A stretch of 64,000 bases of DNA, taken from NCBI RefSeq assembly GCF_001949125.1, contig NZ_MSTI01000102.1, positions 7,501 through 71,500 of the forward strand. Reading direction: 5' to 3'. The position numbers and the translations under genes were made by a program. Below are positions 1 through 10,253 of this stretch, in pieces; the first letter of the stretch is position 1, and each line of letters starts with the position of its first letter. This DNA is from Deinococcus marmoris. Its GTDB lineage: Bacteria > Deinococcota > Deinococci > Deinococcales > Deinococcaceae. The notes below the pieces were generated by a model. It searched no databases. It saw nothing but the letters and a program-made list of their open reading frames with translations, and was not told the DNA's origin.

Positions 1-124
1 CGATCAACACGACGTAGCGCGTGCGTCCGATGGCGGCGGAAAACACATCAGTCTGGCGTTGCTGTCTGGTGCTGGGGGGAGCGACGGGGCGCCCCCTCTT
101 GGAGGTGGTGGTCACGCCTCTCAT
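1..124 (-). CDS. N-terminus of a small membrane protein, possibly YqhA/UPF0114 type (partial)
   Basis: An open frame begins with ATG at 124 on the minus strand and runs off the window edge after 41 codons. It starts MRGVTTTSKRGRP and is basic and proline-rich, then reads AAIGRTRYVVLI just before the edge. A charged leader followed by a G-(K/R)-(S/T)-R-Y-x-V-x-I segment resembles the start of the first membrane helix of YqhA/UPF0114 family proteins. That match is from memory and rests on about ten residues, so the family is a guess; the existence of a coding start is more secure. It is divergent from the kinase gene that follows. Confidence 0.4.
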   Translation of the reverse strand, partial: MRGVTTTSKRGRPVAPPSTRQQRQTDVFSAAIGRTRYVVLI

Positions 125-171
125 GATGCCCTGAGTGGCCCGCCGCGAATGCATGATCTATCCTGCGCCCC

Positions 172-963
172 GTGCCCGCCGAAGCTCACGAAACCTTGAT
201 CCTGCCGCCCCCACTCCGCCGCGTGCTGCCCGCCGCCCGCTGGGAGCGCGTGAACGTGGGCGAGAGCGGCGCGGGCGTGTGGAAGTCGCAGAAATTCGTG
301 ATCAAGGTGCAGGCGCGCGGCGGCGTGCAATTCGCCACCTCACTGCAACAGGAGCGCGAGCGCCTGCGCTGGCTGGCCGGGCGAGTTCCCGTGCCGCGTG
401 TGGTGGGGTACGAGGTAGAGGACGGCCTGGAATATCTCGCCCTGACCCGCGTGCCCGGCCTGGACGCCTCGCACCCCGACGCGCTGTTTCACCCGGACCG
501 ACTGGTCAATCTGCTGGCCCGTGCCCTGCGCGAGTTGCACGCCCTGCCCCTGCGCGAGTGCCCCTTCAACATGTCCCTGAGCGTGACCCTGCCCCACGTC
601 CGCGAACGGGTGGCGGCGGGCGTGGTGGACGAATCCGATTTTGACGGCGAGCGCGAGGGCCGCACCGCCATCAGCGTCTTCAACGAACTGGCCCGCACCC
701 GCCCAGAGAAGGAAGATCTGGTGGTCACGCACGGCGACGCCTGTCTGCCCAACTTCATCGTCAACGGTGAATTCATCGAGGGCCTGATCGACGTGGGCCG
801 CGCCGGAATCGCGGACCGCCACGCCGATCTGGCTTTAACCCACCGCAGCCTGATCCGTAACCTCAGCCCCGAAGCTGCCGAGGAGTTCCTCGATCTGTAC
901 GGGCGCGAGTTCGTCGATCCGCAGAAGCTGGCGTACTACCGCCTGCTGGATGAGCTGTTCTAG
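172..963 (+). CDS. APH(3')-type aminoglycoside phosphotransferase
   Basis: Predicted cytoplasmic kinase that transfers phosphate from ATP to a 3'-hydroxyl of an aminoglycoside. The 263-residue length is that of APH(3') enzymes (about 264). The Brenner motif HGDACLPN lies at residues 187-194 with catalytic Asp189; the magnesium-binding LIDVGRAG follows with Asp207; the C-terminus YYRLLDELF matches the helix that forms the antibiotic pocket of APH(3')-IIIa. The start is GTG at 172, because the protein begins at the expected distance from the first strand. It stands alone with no mobile element nearby and base composition like its neighbours, so it looks resident. The true substrate cannot be read from sequence. 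Confidence 0.85.
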   Translation: MPAEAHETLILPPPLRRVLPAARWERVNVGESGAGVWKSQKFVIKVQARGGVQFATSLQQERERLRWLAGRVPVPRVVGYEVEDGLEYLALTRVPGLDASHPDALFHPDRLVNLLARALRELHALPLRECPFNMSLSVTLPHVRERVAAGVVDESDFDGEREGRTAISVFNELARTRPEKEDLVVTHGDACLPNFIVNGEFIEGLIDVGRAGIADRHADLALTHRSLIRNLSPEAAEEFLDLYGREFVDPQKLAYYRLLDELF

Positions 964-978
964 TTTTTCCAGGCCGCG

Positions 979-1479
979 CTACCTGACGTTGCTGTAGCCG
1001 CCCGTGCAGGCCGCGCCGCGCTCGGGGGTGGTGGGTCCCTGCTCGTACCGGTCCAGAAAGGTTTTCAGGCGGGCGTCGTCGGGTTTGTCCACCTTGAGCT
1101 GCGCGCCCCAGGCACTGGCGGCCACGGGCGTGTCCATGCCGTCATAGGGGCTGAGCAATGTGTAAGGGCGGCCATCCACCAGGGTTTTCAGTTGAGCCAC
1201 CCCCGCCGCGTCCAGATCGGGGCGGTAAGTGATCCAGACCGCGCCGTGTTCCATGCTATGCACGGCGTATTCGTTGTACAGCGGCTGGGCGTAGACGCCG
1301 CAGTTCTGCCATAGCGGGTTGTGTGCGCCACCTGCGGGCGGGTTCTCGGCGTAGACCAGCGAGCCGCTACGGTGATCGCCCGCCGGGTAGGTGAAGGTCT
1401 GGAGGCCCTCCAGGTCGGCGCTCTTGTCGTTGCAAGCCGTCAGGGTCAGGAGGAGAAGGGGAAGAAAGGCGCGCTTCAT
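979..1479 (-). CDS. DUF3105 family lipoprotein
   Basis: A 166-residue exported protein. The N-terminus [16 protein letters not shown] is a lipoprotein signal with Cys16 as the lipidation site; I therefore start at ATG 1479 rather than at the in-frame ATG 24 nt upstream. The mature part contains [20 protein letters not shown] and WITYRP, the conserved core of DUF3105, a family of unknown function with conserved His residues and a Cys. Convergent with the kinase gene upstream in the window (15 nt gap). Likely anchored on the outer face of the cytoplasmic membrane or in the outer membrane. Confidence 0.8.
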   Translation of the reverse strand: MKRAFLPLLLLTLTACNDKSADLEGLQTFTYPAGDHRSGSLVYAENPPAGGAHNPLWQNCGVYAQPLYNEYAVHSMEHGAVWITYRPDLDAAGVAQLKTLVDGRPYTLLSPYDGMDTPVAASAWGAQLKVDKPDDARLKTFLDRYEQGPTTPERGAACTGGYSNVR

Positions 1480-1512
1480 TGCCGCCCAGCATAGCGGGGC
1501 CACGTTAAGGTT

Positions 1513-2976
1513 TTATTCGCCCGCCTCCACCTTTACGCCCGTTGCCACAGGGTCCAGTGCCAGCCCCGGCGGACGCCCGCCGCTGAAGCCGCTACCCATC
1601 AACTCCACCTCCTGACGGTCCAGCACGATGTCGCCCTTCAGGCCACGGGCGGCCAGTTTGGGCAGGAAGGCGTCCATTACCGGCACCTCGCCGTGGACCA
1701 GCCAGACGTGGGGGCTTCCGGCAGTCTCCAGAAAGGCCAGCAGATCTTCCTGATCGGCGTGGGCCGAGAATCCGCCGATGGTGTGGACCTGCGCCCGCAC
1801 GGCGATGTTCTCGCCCATAATTTGCACGGTATCGGCCCCGGCCACGATTTGCCCGCCCAGGCTGCTGGGTGACTGGTAAGACACGATGATCAGACTGGTT
1901 CCTGGCTTCCACAGGTGGTGGCGCAGGTGGTGCTGGATGCGCCCGCCGGTCATCATGCCGTTGCCTGCCAGGATGATCGCCGGGCCGTCGTAGCGGTTGA
2001 TGCGTTGCGATTCGTCGCCGGTCAGGACCTCGTGCAGCGTGCTGGGCGCGAAGGGGTCCTCGCCTGCGCGCAGGGTGTCCCGGACTTCTGGCACCAGTTC
2101 ATCCCCGAACCCGAAATACGCGCGGGTGGCGCGGGCGGCCATCGGGGAATCCAGAAACACCGGAATGCGCGGCACCTCGCCGGAGTCCATCAGTTTCTTG
2201 AGGGCATGCAGGATGGTCTGCGAGCGCTCGATAGCAAAGCTGGGGATCAGAATTTTGCCGTTGGCGCGCACACTCTGGCGCAGGGCATTGCTGAACTCGG
2301 CCAGGGTCTCGGGCCACGCGCGGTGCGTGCGGTTGGCGTAGGTGGTTTCCAGCACCACCGCGTCGGCCTGGGGCGGGGGCGTGAAATCCAGTTGTAGGCC
2401 ACTCTCGCGGTTGCCCAGATCGCCGCTCATGATCAGCCGCCCGTCCCGGCATTCCAGCAGCAGGTACGCGCTGCCCAGGATGTGTCCGGCCCGCTCCGGC
2501 GTCACGCGCAGACCTGCCACATCTGTGTGCTGCCCGAATTCCAGCACCGGGCGCAACAGGGCCAGGGCGCGGTGAACGTCCTCCTCGTCGTACAGCGGGG
2601 GCAGCACCTCATGTTCGCGGTCCTGGCGGCGGGCGCGGCGCAGGTCCTGGCGGTAGCCCTCCACCTGCAAGCGGGCCGAGTCCAGCAGCACGGTTTCGGC
2701 CAGCGCGGCGGTGGGTGGCGTGCAGTACACCGGCCCCCGGTAGCCCCGGTTCACCAGCAGCGGCAACCTTCCCACATGGTCCAGATGCGCGTGGGTCAGG
2801 ATCACCGCGTCCAGCTCCGCCGGGTCAAAGGGGTACGGTTCGTGGTTGCGGGCTTCCATCTCGCTGCCGCCCTGAAACAGCCCGCAGTCGATCAATATCC
2901 GCCGTCCGCCGTCCAGCGTCAGCAGGTGCATGCTGCCCGTCACTGTGCAGGCCGCGCCGAAACTCTGGAGTCGCAT
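1513..2976 (-). CDS. MBL-fold / beta-CASP exoribonuclease-like metallohydrolase
   Basis: 487-residue metallo-beta-lactamase-fold protein with beta-CASP and RMMBL regions, related to CPSF73/Ysh1-type RNA nucleases. The zinc motif HAHLDH is at residues 62-67; SGDLGN, FSAHADQ and LVHGE supply later metal-site motifs. The reading frame stays open upstream for about 130 codons, but that part translates an intergenic repeat; [15 protein letters not shown] at ATG 2976 is the canonical family start. Single gene, probably a cytoplasmic RNA-processing enzyme; function within RNA metabolism is inferred from the family. Confidence 0.85.
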   Translation of the reverse strand: MRLQSFGAACTVTGSMHLLTLDGGRRILIDCGLFQGGSEMEARNHEPYPFDPAELDAVILTHAHLDHVGRLPLLVNRGYRGPVYCTPPTAALAETVLLDSARLQVEGYRQDLRRARRQDREHEVLPPLYDEEDVHRALALLRPVLEFGQHTDVAGLRVTPERAGHILGSAYLLLECRDGRLIMSGDLGNRESGLQLDFTPPPQADAVVLETTYANRTHRAWPETLAEFSNALRQSVRANGKILIPSFAIERSQTILHALKKLMDSGEVPRIPVFLDSPMAARATRAYFGFGDELVPEVRDTLRAGEDPFAPSTLHEVLTGDESQRINRYDGPAIILAGNGMMTGGRIQHHLRHHLWKPGTSLIIVSYQSPSSLGGQIVAGADTVQIMGENIAVRAQVHTIGGFSAHADQEDLLAFLETAGSPHVWLVHGEVPVMDAFLPKLAARGLKGDIVLDRQEVELMGSGFSGGRPPGLALDPVATGVKVEAGE

Positions 2977-3044
2977 GGGGAAGTTTAGCGTGGAGGTGGG
3001 GATGGTCCGAATGGGGCGGAATTTGCAGTGAGTTGGAAGGCGAA

Positions 3045-3207
3045 CCCCTCTCCTGCGGAGCTGTGCCAGCCAGTCTGCTTCGCAGCCAGCTCCCCTCAAA
3101 GGGAGCCAAGAGTGCGCTGCTGGCCGGGCAATTCCGCAACCCTTGCCTCCCTTCTGAGGGGAGGTGCCCCGAAGGGGCGGACTCGCAGAGCTGTGGAGCA
3201 GAGGGGT
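3045..3207. repeat. Dispersed foldback repeat, family B, copy 1
   Basis: Begins CCCCTCTCCTGCGGAGCTG and ends GCAGAGGGGT; internal blocks CTTCGCAGCCAGCTCCCCTC, GGGAGCCAAGAG and CCCGAAGGGGCGGACTCGC recur at 42984-43126 and 50104-50272. The ends are roughly inverted. It fills most of the gap 2977-3352; the rest of that gap shows only the promoter-proximal region of the stress-protein gene. It is non-coding although several frames stay open through it. Confidence 0.7.
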
Positions 3208-3352
3208 CAAGCGGGCAGAGCAACCCCAAAACCAAACTCCATCTGCGCCTCCCCTCGGAGAGGCACAATCATCGAATCCATCAATCGGATGAGGCCGATC
3301 TTCACCCTCTTCATCTTGCCTGTTCCCTGCCGACGCGCGTAGCCTGCGCCTT

Positions 3353-3802
3353 ATGACATCGACTGGTTTTGCCAAGATCGCCGTGGGCGTGGATTTCTCG
3401 CCTTCCAGCCAGAACGCGCTGGCGCTGACCCGCGCCCGTTTTCCCGGCGCTCAGATTCGCCTGCTGCACGTCACCGACGCGCGTGTGACCACCTCGCCGG
3501 ACCTGATGGGCGGCGTGACCCCCGCCGTGTTCGATGCCGGGCTGCTCAATTCCCTGGAAGATGCCGATGCCAGGCGGCTGGCCTCGATCATGCAGGACGG
3601 CGAGGAAACCGAGCAACTGGTGGGCGATCCGGTCACGGGCATCGTGGAAGCTGCTGCCCGCTGGGGCGCGGACCTGATCGTGGTGGGCACGCACTCGCAG
3701 GGCGCGCTGGAACATTTTTTCATTGGCAGCAGCGCCGAGAAGATCGTGGGCCGCAGCCACCTGCCGGTGCTGACCGTGCGTCTGCCGGACCGCCGCTCTT
3801 GA
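3353..3802 (+). CDS. Universal stress protein (UspA family)
   Basis: 149-residue single-domain Usp. The N-terminal strand [16 protein letters not shown] and the C-terminal nucleotide loop [18 protein letters not shown] followed by LPVLTVR are diagnostic. The ATP-binding loop normally reads G-2x-G-9x-G-S/T; here the second glycine is serine (GTHS), so ATP binding may be altered. Its stop codon lies at the edge of an 18-bp tandem repeat that leads into lactate dehydrogenase, so the two genes may be co-transcribed. Confidence 0.9.
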   Translation: MTSTGFAKIAVGVDFSPSSQNALALTRARFPGAQIRLLHVTDARVTTSPDLMGGVTPAVFDAGLLNSLEDADARRLASIMQDGEETEQLVGDPVTGIVEAAARWGADLIVVGTHSQGALEHFFIGSSAEKIVGRSHLPVLTVRLPDRRS

Positions 3803-3872
3803 GATTGACACAGTATTTGAGAATGACGCAGTGTCTGAGATCGACGCAGTGCTTGAGCTTGCCACAGTGAAA
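3801..3872 (+). repeat. 18-bp tandem repeat, four units, usp-ldh junction
   Basis: Units start at 3801, 3819, 3837 and 3855, each of the form GAG-(N)8-9-CAGTG-NNN: GAGATTGACACAGTATTT, GAGAATGACGCAGTGTCT, GAGATCGACGCAGTGCTT, GAGCTTGCCACAGTGAAA. The period is a multiple of three, so the ldh frame stays open through the array, and units 2-4 each carry an in-frame GTG (3831, 3849, 3867). Confidence 0.9.
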
Positions 3873-4787
3873 GTCGGTGTCGTCGGCGCGGGGCTGGTGG
3901 GGGCCACCGCCGCCTACGCCATGACCCTGCGCGATTCGTGTAGCGAGATCGTGCTGGTGGATCAGGACGAGAGCCGGGCGCGGGCCGAGGCCCAGGACAT
4001 CGCGCACGCCGCGCCGATCAGCCACGGGGTCCGGGTTAGCAGTGGCGATTACGCGGCGCTGAAGGGCAGCAGGCTGGTGCTGATTGCTGCCGGAGCCAAC
4101 CAGAAACCCGGCGAGGGCCGCACTGAACTGCTGGAGAAGAATGCCGAGATCTTCCGGCAGGTCATCCCACAGGTGGCGCAACATGCCCCCGGCGCGGTGC
4201 TGTTGATCGCCACCAATCCCGTGGACGCGCTGACCGATCTGGCCGTGCATCTGGCCCCCGAACATGCGGTGATGGGGTCTGGCACGGTGCTGGACAGCGC
4301 CCGCCTGCGCTGGCTGATCGCGCAGCATGCCGGGGTGGACGCCACCAACGTTCACGGCTACGTATTGGGCGAACACGGCGACAGCGAGGTCATCGCCTGG
4401 AGCAGCGCCACCGTGGCCGGGCTGCCGGTGGCCGAATTCATGGCCGCGCGTGGCCTGCCCTGGACGCCCGAGATTCGCGCCGGGATCGAGGCTGGAACGC
4501 GTGACGCCGCCGCCAGCATCATCGGTGGCAAGCGGGCCACCTATTACGGCATCGGTGCGGCGCTGGCGCGGATTGCCGAGCGGGTACTGGGAGACCGCCG
4601 CGCCGTGCTGACCGTCAGTGCGCCCACCCCCGAATACGGCGTCAGCCTCAGCATTCCGCGCATCGTGGCGGCGGGGGGCATCGAGGCCAGCGTGATGCCG
4701 AAGCTGACTGAAGACGAAAAAGCCGCACTGGAACGCAGTGCGGCGGTGCTTCGGGCGGCTAAGGCGAAGTTGGGTCTGACGGGTTGA
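3867..4787 (+). CDS. ldh: L-lactate dehydrogenase
   Basis: NAD-dependent L-lactate/pyruvate oxidoreductase, 306 residues from GTG 3867. The Rossmann motif [19 protein letters not shown], and the active-site VLGEHGDSE are all present; ALARI and the ending match Deinococcus/Thermus LDH as I know it (about 304 residues). Two other in-frame GTG codons at 3831 and 3849 lie in the preceding 18-bp repeat and would add 6 or 12 residues; the KVGVVGAG start fits the family best. The 3' end overlaps the convergent OstA-like gene by 29 nt. Confidence 0.92.
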   Translation: MKVGVVGAGLVGATAAYAMTLRDSCSEIVLVDQDESRARAEAQDIAHAAPISHGVRVSSGDYAALKGSRLVLIAAGANQKPGEGRTELLEKNAEIFRQVIPQVAQHAPGAVLLIATNPVDALTDLAVHLAPEHAVMGSGTVLDSARLRWLIAQHAGVDATNVHGYVLGEHGDSEVIAWSSATVAGLPVAEFMAARGLPWTPEIRAGIEAGTRDAAASIIGGKRATYYGIGAALARIAERVLGDRRAVLTVSAPTPEYGVSLSIPRIVAAGGIEASVMPKLTEDEKAALERSAAVLRAAKAKLGLTG

Positions 4788-5925
4788 GCGGCGAGCCGTT
4801 GGGGTCTTCCGATGGATTGCGCGGCGGGAGAGGACGGGTGCCGGGCAGGGTGCCAGGAGCTGTGGCTGGGGCCGAAGTCGTGCCCGTCCCTGGCGTATCC
4901 CCCTCCTCCACGAATTCCCCGGTGATGGTGCCGCCCTCGGATTTCACCGCATAGACCTCGTTCTTGTCCAGGTCATACAGGATCGTTCCGGCGCGCAGGG
5001 TGTCGCCGCCCTTGATGCTCACGGCGGGCTGCTCCGGCGTGCCGATCAGGCGGGCCAGATTCGCCGCGTCGTCGTACTCCACCCGCCCCGCCCGGCTGAC
5101 CCGCCCGCCCTCGCTGTTCAGGACCACGTTGCCCACCAGCGTGGTCTTCTCGTCGTCCACGTTGACCTCGATGCGCTCGCTGCTGCCGGTCAGCGGGTCT
5201 TTCTCGTTGGCCCGCTTGAAGGTCACGGGGCCGTCGATGCGGGCGATGCCGTCCGTCTCGTCGTAGACCAGTTTCTGACCCTGTAACTCGGTCTTGCCCT
5301 GCGTGACAAAGACGGTGTCGGGGGCGGGTTTGGGACTGGCCTCCACGCCGCAACGGGTCAGGCGGTCCTTGGCATCGGCGGGAACGGTGTCCAGAAAACG
5401 GGCGGTCCCGGCGCTGGCGTCCACCCGCCCGTCGCTGCCGTCCTGTCCTTCTTTGGGCTGCTGCTGCGTGACCACCGCCAGCGGCACGCGAATCACGTTC
5501 TTGTCGATGGTGATCCGCACTCCACCTGACCCGGTCTCGCTGAACACGGCCAGATTGGGCGCGTCTTCCGGGTCATCCTCCTGCGGGCTGCACACGGCGA
5601 AGATGCCGGTGTCGTCGCTGATGCCCGTCCGCACGATGCGGATGCGGCGTTCCTTGCCGTCCTTGTCGCTTTTGCGGACCAGATCCAGGCTGGCATTTTC
5701 TGCGCCCGGCGTGTCGGTTTCGGTGGGCACGGTCTGATCTGGTGAGGCGGGATCGGCGGCTGGTGCAGCGGGCTGAGGCTGCGTCTGGGCGGGAGGCACG
5801 GCGGGCGTCGGAGTCGCTGGCGACGCGTCCTGCGCCAGCACCCACATGGGCAGCGCTGCGCCCACAGCCAGTGCCAGCGTGATCGCCACTCCCCTTAGCC
5901 GAAACTTTAGCCGAAACCTCCGCAT
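4759..5925 (-). CDS. LptA/OstA-like exported protein
   Basis: 388 residues: signal peptide (hydrophobic to about residue 31, ending VLAQ), a proline/threonine-rich linker, then OstA/LptA-like beta-jellyroll repeats recognisable from [32 protein letters not shown] and [17 protein letters not shown]. The C-terminal tail is again Pro/Thr-rich. It is last in a three-gene operon with the LptA-like (10 nt gap) and LptC-like genes. In other diderms such domains form a lipid-carrying bridge across the periplasm. The codons after ATG contain a 12-bp tandem repeat coding RFRLKFRLR. Confidence 0.75.
   Translation of the reverse strand: MRRFRLKFRLRGVAITLALAVGAALPMWVLAQDASPATPTPAVPPAQTQPQPAAPAADPASPDQTVPTETDTPGAENASLDLVRKSDKDGKERRIRIVRTGISDDTGIFAVCSPQEDDPEDAPNLAVFSETGSGGVRITIDKNVIRVPLAVVTQQQPKEGQDGSDGRVDASAGTARFLDTVPADAKDRLTRCGVEASPKPAPDTVFVTQGKTELQGQKLVYDETDGIARIDGPVTFKRANEKDPLTGSSERIEVNVDDEKTTLVGNVVLNSEGGRVSRAGRVEYDDAANLARLIGTPEQPAVSIKGGDTLRAGTILYDLDKNEVYAVKSEGGTITGEFVEEGDTPGTGTTSAPATAPGTLPGTRPLPPRNPSEDPNGSPLNPSDPTSP
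5895..5918 (-). repeat. 12-bp tandem repeat just after a start codon
   Basis: TTAGCCGAAACT and TTAGCCGAAACC lie head to tail on the plus strand, directly inside the start of the OstA-like gene. On the coding strand they encode the repeated KFRL/RFRL basic n-region of the signal peptide. In-frame duplication. Confidence 0.85.
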
Positions 5926-5935
5926 AACCCGCAGT

Positions 5936-6838
5936 TTACTTCTCGCCGCTCAGCTTGAACTGTTCGACTGGAATCTTGTATGCCGAGTTCAGGGCGCGCA
6001 CGCGGGCCAGATCGGTGCGCTGTTCCAGGTAGCCGCTGGCTGGGGCGCGCACGGTCACCTTGCTCTTGCTGTCCACGCTGACGGCGTTGCCCACCACATA
6101 GGCCACGTTCTTCTTGTCGTCGTAGTACACCGCGTTGCCCGTGGTGGTCTGCGTGCCCTGCACCAGTTTCACGCCGCCCGACACGTACAGCGTCTTGGTC
6201 TTGGTCAGCGCCCGGACTTCCTGCCCCGTGATGGTCAGTTCCTTCTGGTTGCCCTTGGCGGCGCGGGTCAGGCTGGGATTTCCCGTCATCTGCGCCAGTT
6301 CCTTGTCCTCGTCGAAGATCAGTTTGTCGGCCTTGCCGGTCTGGTTGCCGTTGGTCAGGCCGACGTTACCGGTGCTGGTCGAGATGTTGTTGTCCACATC
6401 CAGGCTCATCTGCGAGGCGTTGATGTTGACCTTGTCGCCGTCTTCCTTATCCTCGGGCACGAAGGTGGCGCTGGGATTGCCGCTCAGGACGCCCTGCCCG
6501 GTGGCCTCGCTGTAGGCCAGGGCGCTGCCCGACGCGCTCAGGCGTCCGCGCTCCACCTTCACGTTGCCGGTGAAGTTGGCGGTGCGCTTGCCCTCGGCGT
6601 CCAGCAGGGAAATCCCGCTGGGGGCGGCTAGCGTGGCCTGCGCGGACTCGATCTTGAGGGTGCTGACGGTGGCCTTGACCGGGTTGCCGCTGTAAGTCAG
6701 TGGTCCGGTGCGGACATTGCCGCGCGCCCCGCCCTGAATCTTGACGATGCGGTTGGGGTTGGAGGCGGTCTGTGACGTTGCGGTCTGGGCCAGCGCGGTC
6801 AGGCTCAGCAGGCCGATCATCAGGGCAATTCTCTTCAT
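5936..6838 (-). CDS. LptA/OstA-like periplasmic protein
   Basis: 300 residues with a cleavable signal peptide ([18 protein letters not shown]). The body is a run of OstA-type beta strands: [70 protein letters not shown]. It is longer than E. coli LptA (about 185 residues), enough for two jellyroll units. AAGGAG precedes the ATG. Middle gene of the operon; likely works with the LptC-like and OstA-like partners in lipid or glycolipid transport to the outer membrane. The cargo is unknown because classical LPS is not described in Deinococcus. Confidence 0.78.
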   Translation of the reverse strand: MKRIALMIGLLSLTALAQTATSQTASNPNRIVKIQGGARGNVRTGPLTYSGNPVKATVSTLKIESAQATLAAPSGISLLDAEGKRTANFTGNVKVERGRLSASGSALAYSEATGQGVLSGNPSATFVPEDKEDGDKVNINASQMSLDVDNNISTSTGNVGLTNGNQTGKADKLIFDEDKELAQMTGNPSLTRAAKGNQKELTITGQEVRALTKTKTLYVSGGVKLVQGTQTTTGNAVYYDDKKNVAYVVGNAVSVDSKSKVTVRAPASGYLEQRTDLARVRALNSAYKIPVEQFKLSGEK

Positions 6839-6889
6839 GGTGGGACTCCTTGGGACGGTCTGGAATGAGAGGGTTGAAAACGTGTTGTG

Positions 6890-7513
6890 TCAGGTCTTGC
6901 TTTTGGCTCTGGGAACCAGTTTCCCGTTCTCGCAGGTCTCTTTGGAATCCAGATTGAGTGAGGTAGAAGAGGTGTCGTTGTCCATGTCGTCGAGGTCAAA
7001 CTGGAACGACATCCGTAGTTTCTCGGCGTGGCCATTCAGGAAAGGAGACGTAATGTCAGCTATCGGCGCGGTGAACCCGTAGCCCTGTTCAATCTTGACC
7101 GGATTCTGGGGCGTGCCCGTCATCACGATGCCCGCACATTCCTTGACCAGCCTGATGCTGGCCTTAACCGTGGTCATGTCGTCCTGCCCGTCGATGGTCA
7201 GGTCTGGCGCGTCCAGCGTGGCGTCCAGCGTTTCGCGGCCCGTCAGTTTGCCGTCCGTGCCCCGTTCCTTCAGCACCCGCTTGCCGCCGGAAATCCCGGT
7301 CAGTAGCGTTTCGTTGGAGACCGGATTGCTGCTGACGTTTTTGGCGGAGAAACTCCATACGGCGTCCGCATCGCGTGACGGAAACAGGCGCAGTTCCACG
7401 CCCTGCAAGGTGGCGTCCGTCTTCGTCCCTTCCCGGCCTGCGCCCGGTAAGAAGGCGAAGATCAGGGCGAAGGCGAGGATCGCCAGCAGCGCGTAGAGGC
7501 CCGTTTTCTGCAC
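6890..7513 (-). CDS. LptC-like membrane-anchored protein
   Basis: 207 residues: one N-terminal membrane helix (residues 5-24, LYALLAILAFALIFAFLPG) and a beta-rich periplasmic domain containing VELRLFPSRDADAVWSFSAK, a typical LptC opening strand. First gene of the LptC-LptA-OstA-like operon (51 nt to the next). Expected role: inner-membrane docking point of the bridge, linking a transporter to the periplasmic jellyroll proteins. Similarity of LptC proteins is low across phyla, so the call rests on architecture and context. Confidence 0.65.
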   Translation of the reverse strand: MQKTGLYALLAILAFALIFAFLPGAGREGTKTDATLQGVELRLFPSRDADAVWSFSAKNVSSNPVSNETLLTGISGGKRVLKERGTDGKLTGRETLDATLDAPDLTIDGQDDMTTVKASIRLVKECAGIVMTGTPQNPVKIEQGYGFTAPIADITSPFLNGHAEKLRMSFQFDLDDMDNDTSSTSLNLDSKETCENGKLVPRAKSKT

Positions 7514-7650
7514 GCGCGCACTCTAGCGTCCGGCCCTCATGAGAGTGGTGGGCCTGGGATGGGTTGATGGGGGAGGGTGGTGGGGGCTGGGGCGGAAGCC
7601 CAGACAGGCGACCCTGTACCACCACCTCCGTACCGCTTACCCTGTCCCTC

Positions 7651-8424
7651 ATGATCGACACCCACTGCCACCTCGATTACCTGGACGATCCGGCCTCCGC
7701 GCGCGGCGAACTGGGCCTGAACGTCATGGTCTGCATCGGCGCGAGTCCCGAACATGCCCGCAAGGCCGTCGCTTTGGCCGAACAGTTTCCCGACGTGTAT
7801 GCCACCGTCGGCCTGCATCCCACCGACACCGACGAGGACCGTTCAGAGGCGCGGCAGGAGTTGGAGACGTTGGCGCTGCACCCCCGCGTGGTGGGCATCG
7901 GCGAGAGCGGGCTGGACGACTACTGGGACGACACCAAGCGGGCCGCGCAGCTCAGCGCCTTCGAGTGGCAACTGGGCCTCGCGCGGCGGGTGGGCAAGCC
8001 GCTGGTGATCCACACCCGCGACAAACAGGGGCAGGACAGCGCCCACCGGGGTGTGATGGACGTGTTGAGCGGGTGGCCGGACGTGCCCGTGATCCTGCAC
8101 TGCTTCAGCGGTCACCCGGAGTTGCTGCGCTTTGGCCTGGAGCGCGGCGAACACACCTTTTTCGGCTTCGCGGGCAATACGACGTACAAGAACGCCCACG
8201 AGATTCACGCCGCTGCCCGCAGCCTTCCCCTGGAACGCATGCTGCTGGAAACCGACGCTCCCTTTCTGGCCCCGGTGCCTAAACGCGGCAAGCCCAACCG
8301 CCCCGGCTACGTGCGCCACACGCTGGATTTCATCGCCGGGCTGCGCGAGATGCCCGCTGCCACGCTGGAGCGCATGACGGATGCCAACGCGCGGCGGGTG
8401 TACGGGCTGGAGCAGCGAACCTGA
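7651..8424 (+). CDS. TatD family metal-dependent DNase/hydrolase
   Basis: 257-residue TIM-barrel hydrolase. The first metal motif is [11 protein letters not shown] at residues 1-11 (HxH); [29 protein letters not shown] and [11 protein letters not shown] follow in the family order. ATG 7651 is chosen because the HxH motif normally lies within the first ten residues; an open frame extends a further 87 nt upstream without homology. TatD proteins are 3'-5' exonucleases on damaged or fragmented DNA, cytoplasmic. Divergent from the LptC-like gene. Confidence 0.9.
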   Translation: MIDTHCHLDYLDDPASARGELGLNVMVCIGASPEHARKAVALAEQFPDVYATVGLHPTDTDEDRSEARQELETLALHPRVVGIGESGLDDYWDDTKRAAQLSAFEWQLGLARRVGKPLVIHTRDKQGQDSAHRGVMDVLSGWPDVPVILHCFSGHPELLRFGLERGEHTFFGFAGNTTYKNAHEIHAAARSLPLERMLLETDAPFLAPVPKRGKPNRPGYVRHTLDFIAGLREMPAATLERMTDANARRVYGLEQRT

Positions 8425-8446
8425 CCGGACACCTGATGTAAAGAAC

Positions 8447-8478
8447 TTCACTTTTTACACCCCTGGCATTGCTATGGT
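8447..8478 (+). promoter_or_regulatory. Possible promoter of DUF2334 paralogue 1
   Basis: A TTCACT element (8447-8452) matches the -35 elements found upstream of paralogues 2 and 3, and TATGGT lies at 8473-8478, but the spacer is 20 nt rather than 17, so the -10 assignment is weak. Confidence 0.35.
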
Positions 8479-8561
8479 GCCCGGAGAATGGACCCTCTCC
8501 TGCCCTTGCCCGCGAACCTCACCCTGACTCTGCATTCTCCCGTGGCCCGCCAGAGCCTGTT

Positions 8562-10253
8562 TTGAACTGGAAGACAGGGGTGATCGGCCTGCTGGGCCTG
8601 GGTACGGCGTCCCTTGGCCTGTTGGCCTGGGCGCAGGCCAGCGCGCCGCCAGCTCCTGCTTCCGCCGGGGCCGCAGCGCCGGGAGCCAACGACACTGGCA
8701 CGCTGTTCAACGGCTACCGCGTCAGCCCGCCGTACCGGGACCGGGTGGCGGCGCGGCCCAATCAGTTGTGGCCCGCTGCCAAAGACGTGCCCGAGCCACC
8801 GCTCAAGCCGCCCAGCAGCCCCCTGAAAACCGTGCGGGTGTTCTACAGCGATCCCCTGCCCAAAAGCAGCGCTTTCCGGGACGGGGGTAGCCTGCACGCC
8901 ATTTTGCTGGCCAACCTGCTGGGCCAGTACGACAACGTGAAGGTCATCCGCGCCCCGATCTCGCAGTACAAATCCGGGGATGCCAAAAACAGCCTGCGGA
9001 CCTTTTACATCGGCACGGTATACGACGAGAAGATCCCGGCAGAATTTATGAACGAGGTCAAGGCGGGTGCGCCCGTCACCTGGATGGGCTACAACATCTG
9101 GAAACTGGGCGACATCACGGCGCTGGGCCTGCAATACAAGAGCCTGCACACGGCCCTGACGCCGGGCCAGATCGCTGGGGCCTACAGCGCCGTAACGTAC
9201 AAGGGCCGCGTCTACAACAAGTACCCGGCCCGGCAGGAGATCAGCGAGGTCCACGCCGATCCGGCCAAGACCCAGACGCTGGCGGTGGCCCGCAGCGCGG
9301 TGGGCGACGGGATTCCGTATCTGGTCCGCAGCAAGAACTTCTATTTCGTGGCCGACAACCCGTTCCTGTACATCCAGCCCACGGGGCGCTATCTGGTCAT
9401 GGCCGACAGCCTCAAGACCATGCTGGGCGACAGCGGGACCGCCACCTGCAAGAAGCGGGCCATTCTGCGCCTGGAAGACCTGACCTCTCTGCGCGGGCCG
9501 CAGGGCCTGAAAGACACCCTGGACGTGATCGAGAAGCTGAAGGTGCCCTTTGCCATGACCGTGATCCCGGAAAGCTATTACGGCGGCGTGTCTTACCCCT
9601 GGAAGGGCAACATCCAGAGCCTGCAACAGGTTTACCGCGCGGTCAAGCTGGGCGGCGTGGTGATCCAGCACGGCACCACCCACAATTACCACGGCCTGCG
9701 TGACCCCGAAGGTAACAGCGCCGAGGAATGGGAGTTCTGGGACAAGGAAGATAACAAGTCGCTGGACAAACTGGGTCCGGCCAGCACCCAGGCGCGGATC
9801 CGCCAGGGCAGGGCGACGCTGCTGTCGCTGGGACTGCGGCCCCGGCTGTGGACCACGCCGCATTACGAGGCCGCCACCGAACTGTACCCGGCCATCAATG
9901 CCGTCTACCCGCGCGTGATCGAGCGCCGCATGTACGCCGCCGATGGCGTGCGCGGCGGCCAGTTCTTTCCGTACCCGGTGCGCGACGTGTACGGCACGCT
10001 GGTGCTGCCCGAGGACCTGGGCAACATCCAGAAAGGTTACCTGAGCGACTCGCTGCTGGACGCTGCCGAAGCAAACAGCGTCCTGGACTGCGCCTACGCC
10101 AGTTTCTTCGTGCATCCGTATCTGCTCGAAAGCGGGCATGTGGGACCGGACAAGCTGAGCAAGGCCAGCCTGACAGCGCTGATCACCGGTATTCAGGCGC
10201 AGGGCTACACCTTCGTCGATCCGCTGGACATCACCACCCGCACGCTGAAATAA
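8562..10253 (+). CDS. DUF2334 polysaccharide-deacetylase-like protein, paralogue 1
   Basis: About 563 residues, exported by a non-lipoprotein signal peptide ([18 protein letters not shown] then AQASA). The N-terminal half ([40 protein letters not shown]) is an accessory domain; the C-terminal half is DUF2334, a NodB-related fold: RLEDL with Asp306, [13 protein letters not shown], and HGTTHN (His370, His374), residues that look like the metal triad of carbohydrate deacetylases. First of three tandem paralogues. Start uncertain: TTG 8562 gives a Lys-bearing leader; GTG 8580 has a better ribosome site (GGAAG, 6 nt spacer). Its stop codon abuts a MITE. Confidence 0.75.
   Translation: MNWKTGVIGLLGLGTASLGLLAWAQASAPPAPASAGAAAPGANDTGTLFNGYRVSPPYRDRVAARPNQLWPAAKDVPEPPLKPPSSPLKTVRVFYSDPLPKSSAFRDGGSLHAILLANLLGQYDNVKVIRAPISQYKSGDAKNSLRTFYIGTVYDEKIPAEFMNEVKAGAPVTWMGYNIWKLGDITALGLQYKSLHTALTPGQIAGAYSAVTYKGRVYNKYPARQEISEVHADPAKTQTLAVARSAVGDGIPYLVRSKNFYFVADNPFLYIQPTGRYLVMADSLKTMLGDSGTATCKKRAILRLEDLTSLRGPQGLKDTLDVIEKLKVPFAMTVIPESYYGGVSYPWKGNIQSLQQVYRAVKLGGVVIQHGTTHNYHGLRDPEGNSAEEWEFWDKEDNKSLDKLGPASTQARIRQGRATLLSLGLRPRLWTTPHYEAATELYPAINAVYPRVIERRMYAADGVRGGQFFPYPVRDVYGTLVLPEDLGNIQKGYLSDSLLDAAEANSVLDCAYASFFVHPYLLESGHVGPDKLSKASLTALITGIQAQGYTFVDPLDITTRTLK

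Noticed and set aside
2977..3375. Long N-terminal extension of the beta-CASP nuclease
   Set aside because: The extra 130 residues translate a dispersed repeat and lack homology; the family start is at 2976.
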